Positions 25,486 through 34,800 of a stretch of 64,000 nucleotides of DNA are shown piece by piece; the first letter of the stretch is position 1; each line of letters starts with the position of its first letter. Both the position numbers and the translations under genes were made by a program. The notes below the pieces were generated by a model that was given only the letters and a program-made list of their open reading frames with translations, was not told the DNA's origin and ran no database searches. Source of the stretch: Paeniglutamicibacter gangotriensis Lz1y (GTDB taxonomy: Bacteria; Actinomycetota; Actinomycetes; Actinomycetales; Micrococcaceae); assembly GCF_000348945.1 (NCBI RefSeq), contig NZ_AOCK01000002.1, positions 186,001 to 250,000 on the forward strand, in the 5' to 3' direction.

Positions 25486-26364
25486 ATGGACCTATCCGAG
25501 ATCTGGGGCACCGTTTTCAGCTTCGAAGACTATGCAGAGATTTTGCCGCTGGTATCGAACTCACTGGTTGCAGGTGCCCTGCTGGGCCTGGTGGGTGGAA
25601 TGATCGGCATCTTCGTGATGCTGCGCGACATGGCCTTCGCCGTGCACGGCATCGCCGAGCTTTCCTTCGCCGGTGCAGCCTTCGCCCTGCTGATCGGCTC
25701 CAATGTGGTCTTCGGGTCGCTGGTCGGCTCGGTGCTGGCCTCGTTGGTGCTGGGACTGATGGGCGCCGCTGCGAAGGACCGCAACTCGATCATCGGGGTG
25801 CTGATGCCCTTCGGGCTGGGCCTAGGGATCTTGTTCCTGGCCCTCTACCAGGGCCGCAGCGCCAACAAGTTTGGCCTGCTCACCGGTCAGATCGTCGCGG
25901 TGGACACGGTGCAGCTGGGATTGCTGGCCGTGTGTTCGGTGATTGTGCTGGTGGCCTTGGTGGCCATGTGGCGCCCGCTGACCTTCATCTCTGTGGACCC
26001 GGCCGTCGCCGCGGCGCGCGGGGTTCCCGCCGGCCGACTCTCGGTGGCCTTCATGGTGGTCCTGGGCCTGGCGGTGGCCCTGTCGATCCAGGTGGTCGGC
26101 GCCCTGTTGGTGCTTTCGCTCTTGATCACCCCAGCGGCCGCTGCCATCCGTGTGGCGACCAACCCGGTAGTGACCGTCGGCCTGTCGGTAGTATTTGCGA
26201 TGACTTCGGTCGTCGGCGGGATCCTGTTGGCGCTGGCCGGTTCGCTACCGATCAGCCCGTATGTCACCACGATCTCGTTCTTGATTTACCTGGTGTGCCG
26301 GCTCATTGCCTGGAGCCGGGATCGGGTGCGGCACTCCGAGACACTCGCGGCGCAGGCCGCCTAA
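25486..26364 (+). CDS. Zinc ABC transporter permease (ZnuB type)
   Basis: The 292-residue protein has about eight transmembrane segments and the ABC-3 family pattern, including GMIGIFVMLRDMAFAVHGIAELSFAGAA near residues 40-65. It forms the membrane channel for the upstream lipoprotein and ATPase. ATG start at 25486. A hairpin lies beyond the stop, and zur converges from the other side. Confidence 0.92.
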   Translation: MDLSEIWGTVFSFEDYAEILPLVSNSLVAGALLGLVGGMIGIFVMLRDMAFAVHGIAELSFAGAAFALLIGSNVVFGSLVGSVLASLVLGLMGAAAKDRNSIIGVLMPFGLGLGILFLALYQGRSANKFGLLTGQIVAVDTVQLGLLAVCSVIVLVALVAMWRPLTFISVDPAVAAARGVPAGRLSVAFMVVLGLAVALSIQVVGALLVLSLLITPAAAAIRVATNPVVTVGLSVVFAMTSVVGGILLALAGSLPISPYVTTISFLIYLVCRLIAWSRDRVRHSETLAAQAA

Positions 26365-26519
26365 GACCCAGTGCCCCCGGGCGCGCTGCGTTCCTGGGCA
26401 ACCCCCGGGCGATGGCGCATCTCCGGATGCGTTGGCCCTCAGTATTCGGGGCCGGCGCTGTCCACCCGAAGGGCACCGTAATCCTTGGCGCGAACATCGT
26501 CTGTCGAGGCTAACTGTCG

Positions 26520-26549
26520 ATCCCGCTGAGCGTATAGACCCAGCGGGAT
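26520..26549. terminator. Bidirectional terminator between the zinc permease and zur genes
   Basis: A 9-bp inverted repeat (ATCCCGCTG at 26520-26528, CAGCGGGAT at 26541-26549) lies between the two convergent units. Confidence 0.6.
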
Positions 26550-26564
26550 GCGAGATGTGCGGGG

Positions 26565-27002
26565 TTAGTGGTTCTCGGTGGCCTTCGCTACCGAACATCC
26601 GGGGCACAGCCCGTAGATCTCTACCGTGTGCGTGGGTTCGGTGAAACCGTTTTCTTCGGCCACCCGGGCAGCCCATTTCTCCACCGCCGGGGCCTCTACC
26701 TCGACGGCCTTGCCGCAGATCCGGCACACCAAGTGGTGGTGGTGATGTTCGATGACGCACTGACGGTACATCGCCTCGCCCTCGTTGTTACGCAACACAT
26801 CGACCAGGCCGTCCTCCGCCATGGAGAGCAGCAGCCGGTAGACGGTGGCCAGGGAGACCTTCTCGCCTTCGTCGGCAAGCCAGCGGTGAAGTTCCTGTGC
26901 GGTCACGAAGTCATCGACTTGGCCCATCGCCGCGGTGACTGCCAGGCGTTGCTTGGTCACCCGCTGTTCGGTTCCGCGTCGCGTGGTCGCAGGATTCGTC
27001 AT
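26565..27002 (-). CDS. zur: Fur-family zinc uptake regulator Zur
   Basis: The 145-residue Fur-family protein has an N-terminal winged helix (TAQELHRWL, then VSLATVYRLLLSM). The regulatory metal site lies in EHHHHHLVC, and two CxxC structural zinc pairs are seen (CRIC and CPGC). Five consecutive histidines and the convergent zinc importer favour Zur over Fur or PerR. The expected targets include the importer operon at 23648. ATG 27002 with AAGGAG about 11 bases upstream. Confidence 0.88.
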   Translation of the reverse strand: MTNPATTRRGTEQRVTKQRLAVTAAMGQVDDFVTAQELHRWLADEGEKVSLATVYRLLLSMAEDGLVDVLRNNEGEAMYRQCVIEHHHHHLVCRICGKAVEVEAPAVEKWAARVAEENGFTEPTHTVEIYGLCPGCSVAKATENH

Positions 27003-27193
27003 TTTGTGGAAGCACTCCTTGAAAGATCAGCACAACGTGCCCAAGATTCGGGGGTGGGCATCGGCCGATGTGCGGCTCGGCGCACGCCCGGGTTGCGGAC
27101 ACCTTGAGTTTACCAGCGACAGCGGTGCCCGGGCCGTTGCCCCGTGCCCTGTGCGCGGCCCGCAGAACACTGGTCAGAAGCGAACCTCCATGC

Positions 27194-27199
27194 CTAGGC
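27194..27199 (+). promoter_or_regulatory. Candidate -10 box for a leaderless MBL gene
   Basis: TAGGCT ends seven bases before the ATG at 27207, and no Shine-Dalgarno sequence lies in between, which fits leaderless transcription. Confidence 0.45.
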
Positions 27200-27206
27200 T
27201 GGGGCC

Positions 27207-27902
27207 ATGGAGATCACCAAGTTCAACCATTCATGCATCCGGGTGCGTAGCGGCGAGCGGGCACTGCTCATCGACCCAGGAACGTTCTCTACGCTGGCCC
27301 AGGCTTTCACCGGTGTCGAAGCGGTCTTAGCGACGCACGAACACCCGGACCATCTGGATGTTGCCGCGCTGTTGGTGGCGATGGGCGCCAATCCCGAGCT
27401 GGTGTTTTATGGGCCGCCTGCGCGGGCCGCGACGGTGCTCGAAGCCGCCGAATCCTTCGAAGCGGCCGGGACCGGTCGCATCCTTGAGGCGTCCGCGCGG
27501 ATCCAGGCTGTATCACCGGGCGCGCATTTTGAGGCAGCAGGCCTGGACATCAGCACGCATGGCGGGGCACACGCGGTGATCCACCGCTCGCTGCCGGTGG
27601 TGGCTAACCTCGGGTTCTTCATCGGCGGAGAACTTTTCCACCCGGGAGACAGCTACCAGGTGCCCGAGGGCATCGATGTGGCCACCCTGCTGATCCCGGC
27701 GCACGCACCCTGGGCGAAGATCGGCGAGAGCCTGGACTTCCTGGAAATGGTCGGTGCACCGCTGAACATCCCCATCCACGACGGGCTGCTCAACGAACGC
27801 GGGCTGAGCTTGGTCGACGGGCACCTGACACGGGTCGCCGGCGAACACGGGCTCGAATACCGCCGGATTCCCAACGGTATCCCGGTCGAACTGGATCGCT
27901 AG
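27207..27902 (+). CDS. MBL-fold metal-dependent hydrolase
   Basis: The 231-residue protein has the metallo-beta-lactamase fold signature THEHPDHLD (residues 43-51), an N-terminal NHSCIRV strand, FHPGDS as the third metal-binding block and PIHDG near the C-terminus. It resembles the UlaG-like/YtkL group of small cytosolic hydrolases, whose substrates are mostly unknown. It is divergent from zur and convergent with the cysteine desulfhydrase gene (21-base gap). No link to either pathway is evident. Confidence 0.85.
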   Translation: MEITKFNHSCIRVRSGERALLIDPGTFSTLAQAFTGVEAVLATHEHPDHLDVAALLVAMGANPELVFYGPPARAATVLEAAESFEAAGTGRILEASARIQAVSPGAHFEAAGLDISTHGGAHAVIHRSLPVVANLGFFIGGELFHPGDSYQVPEGIDVATLLIPAHAPWAKIGESLDFLEMVGAPLNIPIHDGLLNERGLSLVDGHLTRVAGEHGLEYRRIPNGIPVELDR

Positions 27903-27923
27903 CGCCCGCCAGGTGCGAGCGTT

Positions 27924-29036
27924 CTACTCCCAGCGACCGGTGGAGAGCAACCGTTCGATGCGCCCCGTGTAAGGTTCAGGGTCGAGTCCGGCCGAGGCCA
28001 GCCACACCGGGTCGTAGTACGAGGTCGCGTAACGCTCACCGTTGTCACACAGCAGCGTGACCACCGATCCCTTGTCGCCGGCGGCCAGCATATTCGCCAC
28101 GATCTGCCACGCCAACCAAAGGTTGGTGCCGGTCGAGGGACCAGCACACAGGTGCGCGAAGTCCTCCAGGTGGCGCATCGCCGCCACCGAGGCGGCATCG
28201 GGCACGGTGGCCATGAAATCGATGATGCCCGGAACAAAGCTGGGCTCCGGGCGGGCCCGCCCGATGCCCTCGATGCGGCTGGCCGTTCCGGTGATGGTAT
28301 TCGCATCGCCCCCGGAAGCCGCTGCCTGCCAGGCCGGCATGAATGCCGAGCCCTCGGGGTCTGCGACAGCCAGACGCGTGGCGTGTCGGTGGTAGCGGGC
28401 GTAGCGGCCAATGGTCGCCGAGGTCCCGCCGGTGCCGGCTCCCACCACGACCCAAGCCGGGACGGGGTGCTGCTCCATGGCCAGCTGCTCAAAGATGGAC
28501 TCGGCGATGTTGTTGTTCCCGCGCCAGTCGGTGGCCCGCTCCGCGTAGGTGAACTGGTCCATGTAGTGCCCGTTGGTGTCTGCGGCGATCCGTTCGGATT
28601 CCGCGTACACACTCGAGGGATCGTCCACCAGATGGCAGGTGCCTCCGGTGGCCTCGATCAGCGCGATCTTCTCCGGTGAGGTGCCGGCGGCCATCACCGC
28701 AATGAACGGCAAGCCCAGCAGCTTGGCGTAGTAGGCCTCGGAGACGGCGGTGGACCCACTGGAGGCTTCCACGATCGTGGTGCCCTCGGTGATCCACCCG
28801 TTGACCAATCCGTAGAGGAACAGCGAGCGAGCCAGGCGGTGTTTGAGGCTGCCGGTGCGGTGGGTTGATTCGTCCTTGAGGTACATATCGATGCCCCACA
28901 CAGCGGGCAGCTCAAGCTTGTGCAGGTGGGTGTCGGCCGAGCGCATCGACTCGGCCTCGATGGTGCGCACCGCCGCATCGACCCAGGCGCGGGATGAAGA
29001 GGGACGGGGTAGCTTGAGCAAAGGCGTTGTATCCAC
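27924..29036 (-). CDS. PLP-dependent L-cysteine desulfhydrase, Cds1-like
   Basis: The 370-residue fold-type II PLP enzyme carries its Schiff-base lysine as Lys65 in [23 protein letters not shown] and [14 protein letters not shown] form the phosphate and substrate loops. The sequence fits the Cds1 group of Mycobacterium, which releases H2S, pyruvate and ammonia from cysteine, rather than a cysteine synthase; this is a resemblance call. The GTG start at 29036 lies seven bases after a TAGTGT box, so the mRNA may be leaderless. Divergent from a rhodanese gene. Confidence 0.8.
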   Translation of the reverse strand: MDTTPLLKLPRPSSSRAWVDAAVRTIEAESMRSADTHLHKLELPAVWGIDMYLKDESTHRTGSLKHRLARSLFLYGLVNGWITEGTTIVEASSGSTAVSEAYYAKLLGLPFIAVMAAGTSPEKIALIEATGGTCHLVDDPSSVYAESERIAADTNGHYMDQFTYAERATDWRGNNNIAESIFEQLAMEQHPVPAWVVVGAGTGGTSATIGRYARYHRHATRLAVADPEGSAFMPAWQAAASGGDANTITGTASRIEGIGRARPEPSFVPGIIDFMATVPDAASVAAMRHLEDFAHLCAGPSTGTNLWLAWQIVANMLAAGDKGSVVTLLCDNGERYATSYYDPVWLASAGLDPEPYTGRIERLLSTGRWE

Positions 29037-29043
29037 CTCAGCA

Positions 29044-29049
29044 ACACTA
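29044..29049 (-). promoter_or_regulatory. Candidate -10 box for the desulfhydrase gene
   Basis: TAGTGT on the minus strand ends seven bases before the GTG start. This fits a leaderless transcript. Confidence 0.45.
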
Positions 29050-29107
29050 CAAGAACTTGGCGCGGACAGCTGGGGCCGTACTCACCGGGGATACCCACAC
29101 GAAGGGC

Positions 29108-29129
29108 CTCGCGCGCGGCCGCGCGCGAG
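29108..29129. promoter_or_regulatory. Perfect 22-bp palindrome between desulfhydrase and rhodanese genes
   Basis: Two 11-base half sites CTCGCGCGCGG face each other without a spacer; symmetry stops exactly at the next base on each side. It lies in the 175-base region shared by two divergent sulfur genes, about 60 bases upstream of the desulfhydrase -10 box. A dimeric regulator could bind it; the binding protein is unknown. Confidence 0.55.
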
Positions 29130-29211
29130 CAGAGCCGGAGCATGCGAGTGGATCCGCCGGCGGACGTAGGCTGGGAGCATCGAAGGGCCCGCGGGCCGCG
29201 GAACCAAGCAG

Positions 29212-30081
29212 ATGAGGATATTTCAGCCCATGGTCGAAGAACACCGGGAATTAATTCAGGTAGAGGAACTTGCTGCACTACTGGGCTCCGGGGCACATAC
29301 CGTGCTGCTGGATGTGCGCTGGGCCCTGGGAGATCCGCACGGCCGGGAGCACTACGCCGCCGGACACCTCCCCGGAGCCGTGTTCGTGAATATGGAAACC
29401 GAGCTCTCAGCCCGGCCGGGCCCGGACACCGGACGCCACCCGTTGCCCACGGCTGAGGACTTCGCTGCCACCGTGCGGGCCTGGGGAATCAACGATGACT
29501 CGGAAATAGTGCTCTACGACGACTCCGGGGCATTGGCCGCCGCCCGCGGCTGGTGGTTACTGCGCCACGCCGGATTCCGAGGTGTCCGGGTGCTCGACGG
29601 GGGACTAGGTGCCTGGAAGGCTGCGGGCCACCCGCTAGAAACCGGAAACAACATTCCCGTGCCGGGAACAGCCGCCGCCAGCTGGGACCAGATGCCGGTG
29701 ATCGACATCGAGGAAGCCGCGGCCTTCCCGGCCCGGGGAATCCTGTTGGACTCCCGCGCCGCCGAACGCTACCGCGGGGAGGTAGAACCCATCGACCCGC
29801 GCGCCGGGCACATCCCCGGGGCACACAACCGTCCCACCACCGCGAACCTGACTGCCGACGGACACCTGCTGGCACCGGAGGACCTCACCGCGGCACTGGC
29901 CGAACTCGGTGTGGAATCAGGGGCGCCGGAGGTAGCGGCGTATTGCGGTTCGGGCGTCACCGCCGCCCACCAGATCCTCGCGCTGGAAACCATCGGAGTT
30001 CATGCGGCGCTGTTCCCTGGCTCCTGGTCGCAGTGGAGCTCGGATCCCGCACGCCCGGCGGGAACCGGAGAACAACCATGA
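29212..30081 (+). CDS. Sulfurtransferase with two rhodanese domains (SseA type)
   Basis: The 289-residue protein has tandem rhodanese domains. The second carries the active-site cysteine in AAYCGSGVTAAH near residue 245, and the first lacks it. The CGSGVTA loop is typical of thiosulfate/3-mercaptopyruvate sulfurtransferases. It moves sulfane sulfur to thiols or cyanide, which fits the neighbouring cysteine desulfhydrase. ATG 29212 opens the frame, but ATG 29230 has GATGAGGAT about ten bases upstream and begins the conserved part, so it may be the real start. Confidence 0.87.
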   Translation: MRIFQPMVEEHRELIQVEELAALLGSGAHTVLLDVRWALGDPHGREHYAAGHLPGAVFVNMETELSARPGPDTGRHPLPTAEDFAATVRAWGINDDSEIVLYDDSGALAAARGWWLLRHAGFRGVRVLDGGLGAWKAAGHPLETGNNIPVPGTAAASWDQMPVIDIEEAAAFPARGILLDSRAAERYRGEVEPIDPRAGHIPGAHNRPTTANLTADGHLLAPEDLTAALAELGVESGAPEVAAYCGSGVTAAHQILALETIGVHAALFPGSWSQWSSDPARPAGTGEQP

Positions 30082-30137
30082 GCCACCTGGCCGCAATCGG
30101 ACCCCGGGACGGTTGGCTCCGGGGTCCGGGAGAGAGG

Positions 30138-30143
30138 TAGGTT
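30138..30143 (+). promoter_or_regulatory. Candidate -10 box for a leaderless alcohol dehydrogenase gene
   Basis: TAGGTT ends six bases before the ATGATG at 30150; there is no room for a normal ribosome-binding site. Confidence 0.45.
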
Positions 30144-30149
30144 CGAACT

Positions 30150-31319
30150 ATGATGATTGGTCGACCCAAACCCCCACCGTTGAACGCCGCCGCCAAGCTG
30201 AATGAACATGCCCGCACCCGTCCGTCCGTGAATCTAGCGCCGGCCGAGGTACCGGCCATCGGCATCGCCGAGCCCGGCGGAAAGCTCGTGCCCCTGGTGA
30301 TCCACCGCCGCGAACCCGGGCCCCGCGACGTGGTGATCGAAGTGGAATACTGCGGACTGTGCCACTCCGATGTACACGCCGGACGCGGGGAATGGGGAGC
30401 CAAGCGCTTGCCGCTGGTGCTGGGCCACGAAATGGTCGGCATCGTCTCGCACACCGGTGCCGAGGTCACGGACATGCCCATCGGCTCGCGCGTGGGCGTG
30501 GGCTGCCTGGTTGATTCGTGCCGCGACTGCGAGGCCTGTACGGCGGGCGAAGAACAGTTCTGCACCGCCTCGGTGGCGACCTACGGCGCCCGCGACCCAC
30601 GCACCGGGGAATACACCCAAGGCGGGTATGCCACCCGCATCGTGGTGGATGCAGGCTACGTGCTGCGGATCCCCGACGCACTTGACCCAGCCGCAGCCGC
30701 ACCGCTGCTCTGCGCCGGAATCACCGCCTACTCACCGCTGCGCCACCACCAAGTCGGACCCGGCACCCGGGTCGGAGTGCTGGGCCTGGGCGGCCTGGGA
30801 CATATGGCGGTGAAACTTGCCGCGGCGATGGGCGCCGAAGTGTCGGTACTGACCCGGGGGAGCGCCAAACGCGAGTCCGCACTGCACCTGGGGGCATCGA
30901 GCGTGATTGACACCCTGGATGCGGAGCAACTGCACAAGGCAGCCGATTCGCTGGACTTGCTCATCGACACGGTCTCGGCCCCGCACGACATCGGTCTCTA
31001 CCTCAAAACCCTGCGCCGGGATGGGGCGCTGGTCCAACTGTCGCTGCCCGAGGGACCGATGCCGGCCTTCGACACCCGTGCCCTGGTGTTCAAGCGACTG
31101 AGCTACACCGGCTCGTTGATAGGCTCGATTGCAGAAACGCAACAGATGCTCGACTTCTGCGCCGAGAATCAAGTGAAATGCGACATCGAGCTGGTGGGTG
31201 CCGAGGGACTCAACGAGGCCTGGGACCGGATGGTCGCTGCCGATGTGAAATACAGGTTTGTACTGGACGCCGCCACCGTGGGGCGCAATGAGACTCAACA
31301 ACAATCGGAGGGTGCATGA
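30150..31319 (+). CDS. Zinc-dependent alcohol dehydrogenase, cinnamyl-alcohol/YahK-like (MDR family)
   Basis: The 389-residue protein has the catalytic zinc block GLCHSDVHAGRGEWG...LGHEMVG. A structural zinc block with four cysteines lies in VDSCRDCEACTAGEEQFC, and the nucleotide-binding motif is GVLGLGGLGHMAVKLA. The pattern fits NADPH-preferring CAD/YahK-type aldehyde reductases. The first 30 residues are an extension beyond the family core. It overlaps the HIT gene by four bases, so the two are co-translated. Confidence 0.88.
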   Translation: MMIGRPKPPPLNAAAKLNEHARTRPSVNLAPAEVPAIGIAEPGGKLVPLVIHRREPGPRDVVIEVEYCGLCHSDVHAGRGEWGAKRLPLVLGHEMVGIVSHTGAEVTDMPIGSRVGVGCLVDSCRDCEACTAGEEQFCTASVATYGARDPRTGEYTQGGYATRIVVDAGYVLRIPDALDPAAAAPLLCAGITAYSPLRHHQVGPGTRVGVLGLGGLGHMAVKLAAAMGAEVSVLTRGSAKRESALHLGASSVIDTLDAEQLHKAADSLDLLIDTVSAPHDIGLYLKTLRRDGALVQLSLPEGPMPAFDTRALVFKRLSYTGSLIGSIAETQQMLDFCAENQVKCDIELVGAEGLNEAWDRMVAADVKYRFVLDAATVGRNETQQQSEGA

Positions 31320-31744
31320 GCACGCTGTTCACCAAAATTATTAACGGTCAGATCCCCGGCCGCTTCGTCTGGAAGGACGAGAGCACCGTCGCCTTCCTGA
31401 CCATCGGGCCGATCACCCACGGGCACACCCTGGTGGTGCCGCGGGCCGAAGTCGACCACTGGGTTGATGCTCCCGAAGAATTGATGAACCACCTGATGAT
31501 GGTGGCCAGGCACATCGGCCGGGCGCAGAAGCAGGCGTTCGGTTCCCAACGGGCAGGGCTGATGGTTGCCGGGTTTGAGGTCCCGCACCTGCACGTGCAT
31601 GTATGGCCGACCAATTCGCTGGCCGACTTCGATCTGGCACGGGCCGATAACGACCCGAACCCCACCACCATGGACGCCAACGCCGAGAAGCTGCGAGCAG
31701 CCTTGCGGGCCGATGGCCACGGCGCCCTGGTTCCCGAGGCCTAA
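31316..31744 (+). CDS. HIT-family nucleotide-binding protein
   Basis: The 142-residue protein has the histidine triad HLHVHVWP at residues 91-98 and the N-terminal FTKIINGQIPGRFVWKDE of Hint-type proteins. Members hydrolyse AMP-linked phosphoramidates and related nucleotides. The coupling to the upstream dehydrogenase does not suggest a specific substrate. A bidirectional terminator follows. Confidence 0.93.
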   Translation: MSTLFTKIINGQIPGRFVWKDESTVAFLTIGPITHGHTLVVPRAEVDHWVDAPEELMNHLMMVARHIGRAQKQAFGSQRAGLMVAGFEVPHLHVHVWPTNSLADFDLARADNDPNPTTMDANAEKLRAALRADGHGALVPEA

Positions 31745-31774
31745 GCCTTCACGGCACTTGCTGCCTATGACTGC

Positions 31775-31830
31775 GGGGCCCTGCACACTCGATCGGTGAT
31801 CAAGTGTGCCGGGCCCTTGGGTGTTTTCTG
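31775..31830. terminator. Bidirectional terminator between HIT and hrpA genes
   Basis: GGGCC...CACACT pairs with AGTGTG...GGGCCC around a 13-base loop, followed by TTGGGTGTTTT. It lies between convergent genes. Confidence 0.7.
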
Positions 31831-31843
31831 CCCGGCTAGTGAA

Positions 31844-34800
31844 CTACCCGGCCGTGGCAGCCGCTTCACGGATGGCTGTGCGGATGCGCTTGGCGGACAC
31901 CGAATAGGCGGTGCCCAGCTCTTGGGCGAAGAGCGATACCCGGTATTCCTCCAGCATCCATTTCACCGCCGTCAACCCTGCCGGGGTGCGCATCCCGGGC
32001 AGTAGCTGGCCCAGGGCTGCGTCGTAGTCGTCTTCCAACGCTTGGATATCGAGGGTCGCGGCATTGTCACGTGCCACGTTCCCGGCGGCAAGCTTTTCCA
32101 GCCGCTTTTCGATGGCATTGATGTAGCGCGGCAGCTGGGCCAACTGCGCGTACCCGGTATTGGCCACAAACCCGGGATACACCAGCTGCCCGAGCTGCGT
32201 CTTGATGTCGTTCAGCGCATTAACCAGCGCCAACGAGGAAGCGGACTTGATGGCCTTGTTGATCCTCCGGGTCCCGGAGAGCACCTTCTCCACGATTGCG
32301 GTGACGGTGAAGACCGTGTCGATCAGTTCGGCGCGCACCGATTCGTAGAGCGCGTCGAAGTCGGCCTTGGCGAAGGGCAGGGTGGCTGGCACCAGCTTGT
32401 CCACCGCGGCCATGGTGCAGTCGCCGATCAGCGCCTCGACACTGCCGTGCGGGTTCTGCGTGAAGACCAGTTTTTCCTTGTTATTCAGATGGTCGAGCAC
32501 GTACCGGGCGGGGGAGGGGACCTTAAGCAGCAGCAACCGGATCACCCCGCTGCGGTGGGCGGCGAGCTGTTCGACGGGGTTGCGGAAGACACTCAGCCGC
32601 ACCGAGGTACCGGCATCAACCAGCGCCGGGTAGGCGGTGACTTGCTGCCCGGCAACCTCGCTGACCACCTTTTCGCTGATGGTGCCGCTTAGTCCCAGCC
32701 CGGTGTCCCAGTCGGTGAGCCCGGCACGTTCCCACACGGTGGTGGCCACCGCCGGGCCGCCGCCGGAGCGTGAACCGGAAGTAGCAGCAGCGGCCGTGGC
32801 ACCCCGGCCCTTGCTCTTCCCCTTGCCGTTGGCCTGGGTAGTGTTCGTTGCCCCGTCTGAGGGGGCAGAGGTGATGCCGGCGGGAAGCGCAGCACCTGGC
32901 TTGATGCCCAGTGAGCGGGCCAACGCCGAACGGTTGGCCGCGGCCAGGGTCTGCTGCAGCATCGCCAGGTCCTGGGACTCGTCGAGCACCTTGGAGGAGG
33001 CATCGAGCACCGTGAAGGTGAAGCGCAGGTGTGCCGGCAGCGCCTCCCAGTTCCAGGAACCGGGAGGTACCACCACGCCCTTGAGCCGGCGCAGCACCAG
33101 CTCCAGCGAGGCGGCCAGATCGTCGGTCTCCGGGTTGAAATCAGCCTCCAGCGCGGCGACAGCGGCGCGGGCAACATCGGGGGCAGGAACGAAGTTCTTC
33201 CGAATGATTTTGGGCAGCGACTTGATTAGCGCGGTGACCAGCTCCACGCGCAGCCCGGGGATGAGCCAGCGGAAGCGCACCGGATCCAACTGGTTCAAGA
33301 AGAGCACCGGAACACGTACCGAGACCCCGTCCGATTCCCCGGGGCGGGCCGCCGGGTTGTACTCGTAGACCAGATCAAGATCCAGGGTGCCGTGTCGCCA
33401 GGTACGCGGGTAGGCGTCGGTGTCCAACTCGGTGGTGTCGGCCAGCAGCAGGTCCTCGGGGTTGAAGTCCAGCAGCGTCTCGTCCCGGTGCCGGGCCACC
33501 TTCCACCACTTATCGAAGTGCCGTTCGGAAAGAACCTCGGGGCCCAGGCGCGCATCGTAGAACTCGAAGAGGTCCTCGTCGGACACGCGCAAGTCGCGAC
33601 GGCGCATCCGGGTCTCGAGTTCCTCGATGTCTTCGAGCACCCGGCGGTTGCGGGCAAAGAACTTGTGGTGGGTCTTCCAATCGCCTTCCACCAGCGCATG
33701 CCGGATGAACAATTCGCGGCACAGCTCCGGATCCACCCTCGAGTACTGGATACGGCGGCGGGCCACGATGGTCAACCCGAAGAGCGTGACCTTCTCATAG
33801 CCCATGACCGCCCCGGAGTTCCGCGACCAGTGCGGCTCCGAATAGCTGGACTTCAACAGATCCCCGGCGACTTCCTCAAGCCACTTCGGATCCAGCCGAG
33901 CCACGGTGCGGGCCCAGAGCTTAGAGGTCTCCACCAGCTCGGCGGCCATCACCCACTCGGTGTTCTTCCGGGCCAGGGCGGAGCCGGGGAAGACCGAAAA
34001 TCTGGTGCCGCGCGCGCCGACGTATTCGCGTTTGCGCTCGTCCCAGTACCCCACGTGTCCCAGCAGCCCGGCCAGCAGCGAGACGTGGATGGCCTCCTCG
34101 TTGGCCGCGGCGTCCACAGCTTCCGGGGAGATGGTGATGCCCAGGGGCTTGGCCAACTGGCGCAGCTGGGTGAACAGATCCTGCCATTCGCGCACCCGCA
34201 GGTAGTTGATGTACTCGCTTTTGCACAGTCGGCGGAACGCTGAAGAAGAGAGTTCCTTCTGCTTTTCCTGGAGGTAACGCCAGAGGTTCAACAGCGAGGA
34301 GAAGTCGGACTTCGCATCGGTGAAGCGCTTATGCATCTCTGCGGCACGTTCGCGCTTGCCGGTTTCCTCGCTGGGGCGTTCGCGCGGGTCCTGGATGGAC
34401 AGTGCTGCGGCCAGCACCATCACTTCCCTGGCGCATCCGCGGTTCCCCGCCTCCACAATCATCCGGCCCAGCCGCACATCCACCGGCAGCTGTGCCAATG
34501 ACTTGCCGATTGTGGTGATGCCCGCACCGGTGCCCGTTTCCAGGGCGCCGAGTTCGCGCAGCAGCGCCACACCATCGTTGATCGACTTGGTCTCGGGGGG
34601 TTGGACGAACGGGAAGTCGGCGACATCGCGCGCCGAGCGAACCACACCCATCGAGCTCATCTGCAAGATCACCGCGGCGAGGTTGGTGCGCAGGATCTCC
34701 GGGTCGGTGAATTCTGGCCGAGTTTCGAAGTCCTCCTGCGAGTACAGGCGGATCGCGATGCCATCGGACACGCGCCCGCAACGGCCCGAGCGCTGGTTGG

